Shown here piece after piece: positions 1 through 5,640 of a DNA stretch of 5,640 nucleotides. The translations under genes and the position numbers were made by a program. Under the pieces are notes generated by a model that was not told the DNA's origin, ran no database searches, and saw nothing but the letters and a program-made list of their open reading frames with translations. Every line of letters starts with the position of its first letter. Position 1 is the stretch's first letter. The stretch is from Lachnospiraceae bacterium (GTDB lineage: Bacteria; Bacillota_A; Clostridia; Lachnospirales; Lachnospiraceae): the NCBI GenBank assembly GCA_009774655.1, contig VSOD01000108.1, positions 1-5,640 of the forward strand. The letters run 5' to 3'.

Positions 1-2
1 CC

Positions 3-266
3 GACGAACCCACCGGCGCTCTGGATTCCAAGGCGTCCAAAAATCTGCTGGAGATCATGACGCAGATGAACCGGGCCATGCACGCTACCATTCTCATGGT
101 CACCCACGACGCCTACAGCGCCAGCTATGCGTCCCGCATCCTGTTCCTCAAGGACGGACGGCTTTTCAACGAACTGATCCGCGGCGGCAGGGAACGCTCC
201 GTATTCTATCATGAGATTCTGGATGTGCTTGCCCTGACAGGAGGTGATATCAGTGACGTTATCTAA
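3..266 (+). CDS. ABC transporter ATP-binding protein, BceA-like (3' end only)
   Basis: This is the C-terminal 87 residues of an ABC ATPase; the gene starts before the window. The visible part opens on the end of Walker B and the D-loop (DEPTGALDS, positions 3-29). The H-loop follows as MVTHD, with its histidine codon at 105-107. After that comes a family-typical tail that includes SRILFLKDGRL. The Walker A, Q-loop and signature motifs lie outside the window. The DEPTGALDS form and the short tail are typical of the MacB/LolD/BceA group of ATPases, which pair with FtsX-like permeases. The next gene is such a permease and overlaps this one by 14 bases, so the two are surely translated together. 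By analogy with BceAB systems, the protein would power a permease that removes or senses cell-wall-active peptide antibiotics; the actual substrate cannot be read from sequence. A BceRS-like two-component pair is often found upstream of such modules, but that region is not visible here. Confidence 0.93.
   Translation, partial: DEPTGALDSKASKNLLEIMTQMNRAMHATILMVTHDAYSASYASRILFLKDGRLFNELIRGGRERSVFYHEILDVLALTGGDISDVI
239..244 (+). promoter_or_regulatory. Ribosome binding site deciding the permease start
   Basis: AGGAGG lies inside the end of the ATPase gene, 8 bases before the GTG at 253. An in-frame GTG at 244 overlaps this site and has no site of its own, so 253 is the better start. Confidence 0.85.
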
Positions 267-2184
267 ACTCTCCCTGCGCAACGCAAAACGCCAGACCGGC
301 GATTATCTGGTGTACTTCGTCACGGTCACGATAACGGCCGCCCTGCTCTATGCCTGCAACGGCCTGATCTTCTCTCCGGAGATCCTGAAATTATCCACGC
401 TGATGAGATCGCTGCCCGTAACGATCGTTCTCGCCAGCATCGTGGTCGTCTGCATCATGGGCTGGCTGGTCCAATACACCACGGGTTTCATGTTCACGAA
501 ACGCAGCCGGGAATTCGGGACCTATATCCTGATCGGACTGGAAAACAGACAGGTAGCGCGGCTTTTCTTTCTGGAAAATCTGATCGTTGGCGCATTTGCG
601 CTGCTGTTCGGCATCCTGCTTGGCAACCTGGTCTTTCAGGCGCTGCGGGCCATCCTCCTGGCATTGTTCGGCGTCCCCTACACCTTTGTCTTTACCTTTT
701 CGTTCAGGGCCGTAGCGCTGACGCTTTTTTACTTCGTACTGATCTATCTGTCTGCACAGCTTAGAAGCCGCAGGCGGATCCGTTCCATGAAAATATACGA
801 CCTGATCTATTTCGACCGGCTCAATGAAAATGCCGCCCTTGCGAAGAGCGGCCGGCGGAAGAAGATCTTCTCCGCCTCCATCGTTTTCGGTGTAGCCGGA
901 ACGCTCCTGCTCCTGACAAGGAGCCTGCCCACCGGCATTCTGGGAGCCGCCTGTATCATCGTGTTCCTGTACGGCTTCTTCTTAAGCTTCTCCTCCGGCG
1001 TCCCGGCCTGGTTTGACCGGCGGCCCGGACGCAAGTATCAGGGACAGACGCTGCTCATCTTCCGCACGCTGTCCGCCAAATTAAATACCATGGGAATCGT
1101 GATGGCCACGATCGCGCTGCTGTTCACCGCCGTGCTGATCTCGCAGGGTACCGGCCTGGTCTTCGGTGCCATCTTTGAGAGCCGCCAGACTGCCGAAACC
1201 TGTTTCGATATTTTCATCGGCACGGAGACCCCGGAGCAGGACGGCAGTGACCTGATCGCATATATAGAGTCTTCCATTCCCGTCACTGCCGCGCATTCGT
1301 ACAGTATCTATCAGGGAACGGATGCCCGTATCACGGATTATCTTAATGAAAATACGGACTATTATCCCTGCTATCCTTATGACACATGGATGAAGTTCAG
1401 CGACTACGCCGCCCTGCGCTCCATGCTGGGATACCCTGACGTTACCCTGAAGCCCGGCGAATATCTGATCCACTGCGTGCCCTGGCAAAAGAGCGCCGTC
1501 ACGGCCTGCGCACAGCCGGTCACCGTTGACGGAGCGACACTGCAGCCGGGCAGTATCCATACGGAGACTCTCAATCAGCGGCTCTGGAATGTCAACGGGA
1601 CGGACTTTATCCTCATCCTGCCGGATGAAGCCGTCCTCTCCCGTCCTGTCAGCCACAATCTGTACGCTGCCATGACGAAAGAGCCTGTCAGCGAAGAGCA
1701 ATATGCCGCACTGTGTCGGATCCGGGATGACCGTGAGCCCTATCGTCATATTACGCTCTATACCGCGCCGCAGGTGCAGGCAGAGTATGCAAGTTCGACG
1801 GCAATGCTGGTCCTTCCGCTTTATTATCTGGCCCTGGTCCTCATCATGACTGCGGCTACGATCCTGACCATCCAGCAGCTTTCCGAGACGGACCGGTACA
1901 GACGGCAGTTTCTGCTGCTTAAGAAACTGGGCATGGACCGGCAGGAAATGCACAGAGCGCTGCGCCTGCAGTTTACGATCTACTATGCGATGCCGGCCAT
2001 TCCGCCTCTGTTTGTCAGCGTCCCTTTTCTCCTGAGCCTGTGCAATGCCACGGACCCGGGCGTCACGGAAGGATTTTACCGGCCGCTTAACATTATCTGC
2101 ATAACACTGGCGTTGTTTTTCATGATCTATGCCGTCTATATTGTGATGGCCTATCGCAGCCTGAAACGAAATGTGCTGCCATAG
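253..2184 (+). CDS. FtsX-like ABC transporter permease, BceB type
   Basis: A complete permease of 643 residues starting at GTG 253; the longer reading from GTG 244 is rejected because that codon sits in the ribosome binding site. Hydrophobic segments fall near residues 18-38, 55-75, 106-127, 152-170, 205-222, 228-247, 279-300, 518-540, 573-595 and 611-633. That gives ten membrane segments with a large extracellular loop of about 215 residues (301-517) between the seventh and eighth. This is the BceB layout, and the length is close to that of BceB proteins. FtsX-family cytoplasmic signatures are present: REFGTYILIGL at 86-96 after the second segment, and LLLKKLGMDRQEM at 554-566 after the eighth. 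In known Bce systems the extracellular loop contributes to peptide recognition and to signalling to a histidine kinase. Here the loop is rich in tyrosine and has several cysteines (for example DYYPCYPY at 369-376). The family call is firm; the substrate is unknown. Confidence 0.93.
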   Translation: MTLSKLSLRNAKRQTGDYLVYFVTVTITAALLYACNGLIFSPEILKLSTLMRSLPVTIVLASIVVVCIMGWLVQYTTGFMFTKRSREFGTYILIGLENRQVARLFFLENLIVGAFALLFGILLGNLVFQALRAILLALFGVPYTFVFTFSFRAVALTLFYFVLIYLSAQLRSRRRIRSMKIYDLIYFDRLNENAALAKSGRRKKIFSASIVFGVAGTLLLLTRSLPTGILGAACIIVFLYGFFLSFSSGVPAWFDRRPGRKYQGQTLLIFRTLSAKLNTMGIVMATIALLFTAVLISQGTGLVFGAIFESRQTAETCFDIFIGTETPEQDGSDLIAYIESSIPVTAAHSYSIYQGTDARITDYLNENTDYYPCYPYDTWMKFSDYAALRSMLGYPDVTLKPGEYLIHCVPWQKSAVTACAQPVTVDGATLQPGSIHTETLNQRLWNVNGTDFILILPDEAVLSRPVSHNLYAAMTKEPVSEEQYAALCRIRDDREPYRHITLYTAPQVQAEYASSTAMLVLPLYYLALVLIMTAATILTIQQLSETDRYRRQFLLLKKLGMDRQEMHRALRLQFTIYYAMPAIPPLFVSVPFLLSLCNATDPGVTEGFYRPLNIICITLALFFMIYAVYIVMAYRSLKRNVLP

Positions 2185-2188
2185 GCCA
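2147..2188. terminator. Hairpin at the convergent gene ends, possible terminator
   Basis: TGGCCTAT (2147-2154) pairs with ATAGGCCA (2181-2188). After one C/C mismatch (2155/2180), GCAGC (2156-2160) pairs with GCTGC (2175-2179). This leaves a 14-base loop. The 3' arm contains the TAG stop of the permease gene, and the gene on the other strand ends 26 bases further on. No T-tract follows on either strand, so it is not a standard intrinsic terminator. It could instead act as a weak bidirectional terminator or protect mRNA 3' ends. The pairing is seen directly; the role is inferred. Confidence 0.45.
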
Positions 2189-2210
2189 AAACCACCGGAC
2201 TTATCACGTC

Positions 2211-2648
2211 CTACTGTAATACATCATAAATGCGGATCTCAATCCCGTTGCCTGTGGGCCAGACCTCGGAGCGAAATCTCGCCTGACACAGAAAGGCGCC
2301 CAGCACGGGACTGTCCGTCATAAATCCGGGACAGGCATGGAAGAACGCCGCCTGCCTGTCTGCCTTTGAGAAGTAACCATTGTTTTCTACAAAGAGATGA
2401 CAGGCATTGCCTTCCCGGTCTTTTCCTTGAAACATATATTTAGCGCACATGTTCCTGCTGCCGGCAGGATTTTCCACCTGTACATCCACCGCGCCCGGAA
2501 GGATTTCGCCGGTGAAAAGTTCTGATTCCACTCTGCCCGTAAAAGGGATCATTGTCACTGCCCCATAAGGCCCTTCCATACTCGAAATCTGTGAATCCTC
2601 CACAAATATCTGAAATGTCATGATCGGTTCATTCATTGGCTCGTTCAT
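2211..2648 (-). CDS. DUF3237-like protein of unknown function
   Basis: A small protein of 145 residues, about the size of a single DUF3237 domain, with no signal peptide or membrane segment, so probably cytoplasmic. The match to DUF3237 is from remembered family pattern and is not a search result. It rests on LFTGEILPGAVDVQ at 44-57 (the family's G-x-hydrophobic-x-PG-x-D element), AKYMFQGKDREG at 69-80, LFVENNG at 85-91, and TDSPVLGAFL at 111-120, where the family usually has a conserved acidic or threonine/proline segment. The domain's biochemical role is not established. The gene is last in the minus-strand set, 77 bases after the GH39 gene, which suggests co-transcription and perhaps a role in carbohydrate use, but that is only context. 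The start is uncertain: ATG codons at 2648, 2636 and 2621 are all possible. The first two begin a repeated MNEPMNEP, and conserved sequence seems to begin only at about residue 10. Confidence 0.8.
   Translation of the reverse strand: MNEPMNEPIMTFQIFVEDSQISSMEGPYGAVTMIPFTGRVESELFTGEILPGAVDVQVENPAGSRNMCAKYMFQGKDREGNACHLFVENNGYFSKADRQAAFFHACPGFMTDSPVLGAFLCQARFRSEVWPTGNGIEIRIYDVLQ
2625..2648 (-). repeat. 12-base tandem repeat at the start of the DUF3237-like gene
   Basis: The first 24 coding bases are two 12-base units, ATGAACGAGCCA and ATGAATGAACCG, each encoding MNEP. They differ at three positions, all third codon positions and all silent. Each unit carries its own ATG in frame. Confidence 0.7.
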
Positions 2649-2657
2649 TAGTTTGTT

Positions 2658-2665
2658 CCATCCTT
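2658..2665 (-). promoter_or_regulatory. Probable ribosome binding site of the DUF3237-like gene
   Basis: On the minus strand AAGGATGG lies 9 bases before the ATG at 2648; the AAGGA core is 12 bases away, which is a little long. The same octamer occurs again at 2675-2682. The site is weaker than those of the other genes here and does not settle which ATG is used. Confidence 0.4.
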
Positions 2666-2725
2666 TCTATCCTGCCATCCTTACCGCCCTTCGAGACGAT
2701 CACGCCGGACGGCGCAGGAAAAACC

Positions 2726-4249
2726 TCAGTCCTGATCGTACTGCATCACTCTATTGTAATCATAACCACGGTCGCCTGCTGTTTTCACCGGCTGCAGTTC
2801 AAAATAAATCACCCCATGCTCTTTGAGCGACAGGGAAATCTGCACTGCCTCCCCGGCCGCCTCCAATCTCCGGCTTGACACAAACGGCTTCGCGCACGCC
2901 AAAATCAGGTCTTTTTGTCTCTGATCCAGTGAGGAAGGCTCCCCCAGATCATGCCACATGCGCAGCGGATTGCAGGTTTCTTCATCTACCGTCTTCGTCA
3001 CCAGCACATAGTCCTGTCCGCCTGCCGCCGGGAAGGACGTCGTTATCTCCAGTTCCCTGCCTGTCCGTTTCCGTCCTGTATTCCATGCGATCCCCCTGTA
3101 GATGCCGTCACTTCCCTCTGTCACCACCAGATCTTCTTCCTTCAGGACACAGGTACCAGTCAGATCCTTGTAAAATTTGAACACCCAGAAGGCAGGCTTG
3201 GGAATCCCGCCGTTCGCCACCAGACCGAAGCCGCCGTGAAAAGGCGTAAAGGGAACGCCCCGCTCTTCGAAAATATCCCCGAACGTCCAATAAGAATAGG
3301 ATTCGTTCATATCACCCAACCGGGACAGCTGGTGGGCAATATAGGCCGCATTCTGGTTGGTATCGTGCAGCGGGCAGTTGGGTATGTAAGAAGTATTGAA
3401 TTCCGTAATATGAATCTCCATCCCCCTGTACTCCGGAAAGCTGTCGATAATGTCTCTGGAGGACTGCAGGTTCTCAAACCCCTGCTCTGCATCCGAGAGC
3501 GCAGCATAGCCATAATGCCCTACATCCTCCGGCAGCTCCGTTGTGTAATGGTGCCGGGTGACAAAATCCAGGGCGATCTTCCTCTCCCGGCAGAACTCCA
3601 GAAATTTGCGGATCCACAATGCATCCTGCACACCGCAGACTGCCGGCCCGCCTACCCGGAAACGCGCATCCACTTTCTTGACAGCCCGGAAAGTCTCCTC
3701 AAACAGTCTGAAATATTCATCCATGTCGGCATCCTTCCAGAATCCCGGCAGATTCGGCTCATTCCAGACTTCCACCGGCCAGGTCACCACTTCGTCTTCT
3801 CCATAACGTTCCATAAGGTGACGCAGCGTAGCCGCTGCCATATCACACCAGGCGGCATAACTTGCCGGCGGCGTGGTATTCCCCTTCCAATAGAATACGG
3901 TCTGATCGCCGGATGCCATTTTATCCGGCATAAATCCCAGCTCCAGGAAAGGCTTCAGTCCGCATTTCCGATAACTGTCCATCACAAGATCAAGATAGGT
4001 AAAATTATACTCCGCCTGCTTCGTGCCGTCCTCCGCTTCATATTCCTGATAGATGGCCATATCGTCCGAAAAAAGGCCATGGCCCCGAATATGCCGAAAC
4101 CCGATCTCGCTCTGGACAAGCCTTAACTGCTCCTGATATTCCTGCTGCAGCGCAAGGCCCATCCGTCCTGTTCCAACACAGTAATCCACCTGATTGTGAA
4201 ACATGGCCCTGCTGTCTTTTTCAATCCTGTAATATTTGTTTTTCCGCAT
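2726..4249 (-). CDS. xynB: GH39 beta-xylosidase, cytoplasmic
   Basis: A glycoside hydrolase family 39 enzyme of 507 residues, which is full length for bacterial beta-xylosidases of this family (about 500). GH39 enzymes release xylose from the non-reducing end of xylo-oligosaccharides by a retaining mechanism. The acid/base glutamate is E164 in VWNEPN (161-166; codon 3758-3760) and the nucleophile is E283 in HITEFNTSY (280-288; codon 3401-3403). Their spacing of 119 residues matches the family. Other recognisable blocks are HGLFSDDM (57-64), GFMPDKMASG (105-114), FYWKGNTTPP (119-128), GGPAVCG (200-206), SYWTFGDIFEERGVP (318-332) and FHGGFGL (337-343). A beta-rich C-terminal part follows. There is no signal peptide, so the substrate must be taken up first. 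The reading frame is open back to 4450, but ATG 4249 is preferred because AGGAGG lies 5 bases upstream and the 67-residue extension would overlap the preceding gene and looks unlike protein. Activity on other glycosides cannot be excluded. Confidence 0.95.
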   Translation of the reverse strand: MRKNKYYRIEKDSRAMFHNQVDYCVGTGRMGLALQQEYQEQLRLVQSEIGFRHIRGHGLFSDDMAIYQEYEAEDGTKQAEYNFTYLDLVMDSYRKCGLKPFLELGFMPDKMASGDQTVFYWKGNTTPPASYAAWCDMAAATLRHLMERYGEDEVVTWPVEVWNEPNLPGFWKDADMDEYFRLFEETFRAVKKVDARFRVGGPAVCGVQDALWIRKFLEFCRERKIALDFVTRHHYTTELPEDVGHYGYAALSDAEQGFENLQSSRDIIDSFPEYRGMEIHITEFNTSYIPNCPLHDTNQNAAYIAHQLSRLGDMNESYSYWTFGDIFEERGVPFTPFHGGFGLVANGGIPKPAFWVFKFYKDLTGTCVLKEEDLVVTEGSDGIYRGIAWNTGRKRTGRELEITTSFPAAGGQDYVLVTKTVDEETCNPLRMWHDLGEPSSLDQRQKDLILACAKPFVSSRRLEAAGEAVQISLSLKEHGVIYFELQPVKTAGDRGYDYNRVMQYDQD

Positions 4250-4254
4250 ACGCT

Positions 4255-4260
4255 CCTCCT
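4255..4260 (-). promoter_or_regulatory. Ribosome binding site of the GH39 gene
   Basis: AGGAGG on the minus strand lies 5 bases before ATG 4249, inside the 50-base gap after the YdcF-like gene. It fixes the start and excludes the longer reading from 4450. Confidence 0.85.
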
Positions 4261-4299
4261 TTTCTTTTTTCACCTGCTCCCAGCGTCTCTTCCGCAAAC

Positions 4300-5319
4300 T
4301 CAAAAGAGGGCAGCCAGTGCCGCAAATCCCGCCACCACGCCAATCACAATCGCATGTCCTTTGCGTGTCAGGTGCAGATAGCCGATAAACTCGCGGAGCA
4401 GGGCATTCAGCGTAAAATACCATTTCGTCCTGGCGCCGAATCCAACGCACTTTATACCCTGCCGCCGCGCCAGAAGCAGAGAGCGGAATACATGGTAGGC
4501 CGTTGTGACCAGGATAATCTTTGGCTTCTCCCCTTCCATCAATTCCCGGGAAAACTGCAGATTTTCCTGCGTAGATACGGATCTCTGCTCCTTGATGATC
4601 CTGTCGGCGTCCACCCCCTGTTCAATCGCGTAATCCGCCATCGCTTCACTTTCCGGTATCTTTTCGCCCGGTCCCTGCCCGCCGGACATGATCAGCACGG
4701 CTTTCGGGTTGCGCTGCAGCAGCGCTATCCCCCTGTCAACCCGCGCCGCCAGCAACGGTGTTACCTTTTCTCCCGCGATCCCGCACCCCAGTACCACGAT
4801 ATAGTCTGCGTTTCTTCTTTTTTTCAAATGAATAAGATTGAGAACGGCCGACAGACAATAGATGGCCATCAACGACAATACATAGACTGCTGCAAAGCTG
4901 ACGATCATATAGAACATCGTGCCGGGCGTATTCTTCTTCAAGTTGCCGACCGACGGCCAGATCGCCAGATAACCATACAGCAGAAAGGAAAACAGAAGAG
5001 ACAGCAGATTCGACGGTTTGGCCCCCTCATGTCTGATCACTCTGATGCCTTCCACAAAAAACACCAGGATCAGGACCGCCGGAAAGGCCACGATACTGCC
5101 CACCGCCAGAATGATCAGGAAGAGCAGGATGCCGATTATAACGTCATTTGTCATCAGACTCGCCGCATATTCGGACAGAAACAGGAATAAAGTCACCGCC
5201 GACCACAGCATCAGCCAGAAAAAGGAACCCCCGCTCCATAAAGTTCTGGCATCACGCACCATGATCCCCACGAAGATCATAAGTGCGATCAGGAAAAACG
5301 GAAATGTAAACTGCCACAT
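4300..5319 (-). CDS. Membrane protein with C-terminal YdcF/DUF218 domain
   Basis: A protein of 339 residues in two parts. The N-terminal half is hydrophobic, with likely membrane segments near residues 4-22, 31-50, 58-90 (long enough for one or two), 103-122 and 133-160. Residues 172 to about 312 form a DUF218 (YdcF/SanA/ElyC-like) domain: VVLGCG (175-180), MSGGQGPGE (211-219), SEAMADY (224-230), SVSTQEN (247-253) and VTTAYHVFRS (271-280). A final hydrophobic stretch at 322-339 may be another membrane segment. Proteins of this family have been linked to envelope integrity and cell-wall precursor metabolism, but the reaction is generally not known; YdcF of E. coli binds S-adenosylmethionine. 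The architecture of several membrane helices followed by DUF218 is common in Firmicutes. The start is ATG 5319, with GGAGG 11 bases upstream. The GH39 gene follows after 50 bases, so shared transcription is likely; a shared function is not shown. Confidence 0.9.
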   Translation of the reverse strand: MWQFTFPFFLIALMIFVGIMVRDARTLWSGGSFFWLMLWSAVTLFLFLSEYAASLMTNDVIIGILLFLIILAVGSIVAFPAVLILVFFVEGIRVIRHEGAKPSNLLSLLFSFLLYGYLAIWPSVGNLKKNTPGTMFYMIVSFAAVYVLSLMAIYCLSAVLNLIHLKKRRNADYIVVLGCGIAGEKVTPLLAARVDRGIALLQRNPKAVLIMSGGQGPGEKIPESEAMADYAIEQGVDADRIIKEQRSVSTQENLQFSRELMEGEKPKIILVTTAYHVFRSLLLARRQGIKCVGFGARTKWYFTLNALLREFIGYLHLTRKGHAIVIGVVAGFAALAALF

Positions 5320-5330
5320 AGCTGTCGCTT

Positions 5331-5337
5331 CCTCCTT
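5331..5337 (-). promoter_or_regulatory. Ribosome binding site of the YdcF-like gene
   Basis: AAGGAGG on the minus strand lies 11 bases before ATG 5319 and directly after the TAG (5338-5340) that ends the decayed gene upstream. The spacing is long but the match is strong. Confidence 0.75.
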
Positions 5338-5640
5338 CTAAATGATTCCCTGTTGTTTTTCAATCCTTTCTATCACACAGCTGTGGGGTTTATCTTTGTC
5401 CCCGCTGTTATAATTGATCCCCACGAGCAGGATTTCTCCGCGATATCCGTCAAACACCTGCGTGTACTGCCGGTCTTTGATCTGCCTGATCGCAGTATCG
5501 GCTGTTTTATCGTATTTCAGTTCCACCACCAGCGCCGGCTTGTCCGTATGCGGCAGCGGCAGGCATCTTAAGCGCCATGGATTTGCCGAAACGTCTCGCG
5601 CAGATAAGACGGTAAATATGCAGATCCGATGACATTAGTG
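5338..5640 (-). pseudogene. AAA-ATPase/PD-(D/E)XK family gene, internally deleted remnant
   Basis: Two ends of one protein family lie almost side by side in different frames. From 5638 to about 5564 one frame reads IYRLICARRFGKSMALKM. This matches the P-loop region near the N-terminus of the 'predicted AAA-ATPase' family, with RRFGKS at 5596-5579. From about 5562 a second frame reads LPLPHTDKPALVVELKYD and continues to a TAG at 5338-5340. This matches the C-terminal PD-(D/E)XK domain, ending in ILLVGINYN and HSCVIERIEK. The second frame has a TAA at 5635-5637 and the first stops at 5507-5509, so no full product can be made. Intact members usually have about 400 or more residues between these motifs. 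Nearly all of that is missing, including the nuclease motif that carries the first catalytic aspartate; only the E-x-K part (VELK, 5529-5518) remains. The P-loop also seems about three residues shorter than usual just before RRFGKS. The left end is outside the window. Family placement is from recalled motifs. Confidence 0.8.

Noticed and set aside
1081..1953. A 290-codon open frame on the minus strand opposite the permease gene
   Set aside because: The permease on the plus strand has full-length family architecture. This antisense frame has no domain-like pattern.
2197..2211. Short inverted repeat GGAC/GTCC with a seven-base loop near the end of the DUF3237-like gene
   Set aside because: A four-base stem without a T-tract is too weak to call a terminator.
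2951..4126. A 391-codon open frame on the plus strand opposite the GH39 gene
   Set aside because: It lies wholly antisense to a well-supported enzyme with catalytic motifs. Its translation is rich in His, Arg and Pro with no recognisable domain. It reflects codon bias on the other strand.
4250..4450. N-terminal extension of the GH39 frame back to an ATG at 4450
   Set aside because: It would overlap the YdcF-like gene by 151 bases, and GH39 homology begins right after ATG 4249, which has its own strong ribosome binding site.
4354..5190. A 278-codon open frame on the plus strand opposite the YdcF-like gene
   Set aside because: Antisense to a clear DUF218 protein. The Gln/Arg/His-rich translation is typical of a shadow of hydrophobic codons.
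5376..5385. Perfect palindrome CACAGCTGTG, considered as an operator
   Set aside because: It is within the coding remnant for the conserved HSCVIE segment, no promoter is visible nearby, and a 10-base palindrome is expected by chance.
5340..5450. Possible minus-strand promoter for the YdcF-like gene (TATAAC-like and TTGAAA-like boxes)
   Set aside because: No pair of boxes combines good matches with 16-18 base spacing. The TTGAAA candidate would place the transcription start in the ribosome binding site.

Overview
The window looks like a moderately GC-rich Firmicute of the class Clostridia, most likely Lachnospiraceae-like. This is inferred from gene content: a BceAB-type ABC transporter, a GH39 beta-xylosidase close to the thermoanaerobe and Geobacillus XynB type, a membrane-anchored YdcF-like protein, and a remnant of the AAA-ATPase/PD-(D/E)XK family that is often multicopy in these bacteria. 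Strong AGGAGG-type ribosome binding sites fit this. No rRNA or tRNA gene is visible, so the assignment is indirect.

Layout. Positions 1-2184 (+ strand) hold the 3' end of an ABC ATPase gene and a complete FtsX-like permease gene, which overlap by 14 bases. Together they form a Bce-type module, a class known for resistance to or sensing of cell-wall-active peptide antibiotics. An imperfect 13-bp hairpin covers the permease stop codon, where the two opposing gene sets converge. Positions 2211-5640 (- strand) hold, in order of transcription (right to left): a decayed AAA-ATPase/PD-(D/E)XK gene, a membrane protein with a C-terminal YdcF/DUF218 domain, a cytoplasmic GH39 glycosidase, and a small DUF3237-like protein. 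Gaps between the minus-strand genes are 18, 50 and 77 bases, so the last three are probably one transcript.

How the genes relate. The two plus-strand genes make one membrane transporter. The minus-strand group has one clear metabolic activity, hydrolysis of xylosides inside the cell. No xyloside transporter, regulator or other xylan gene lies in the window, so the link of the YdcF-like and DUF3237-like proteins to sugar metabolism rests only on co-orientation. The right edge is the most unusual part: the Walker-A end and the extreme C-terminus of one protein family lie a few bases apart in different frames, which points to a large internal deletion.

I see no CRISPR array, insertion sequence, riboswitch or convincing novel system. 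There is no gene-free stretch longer than 300 bases.
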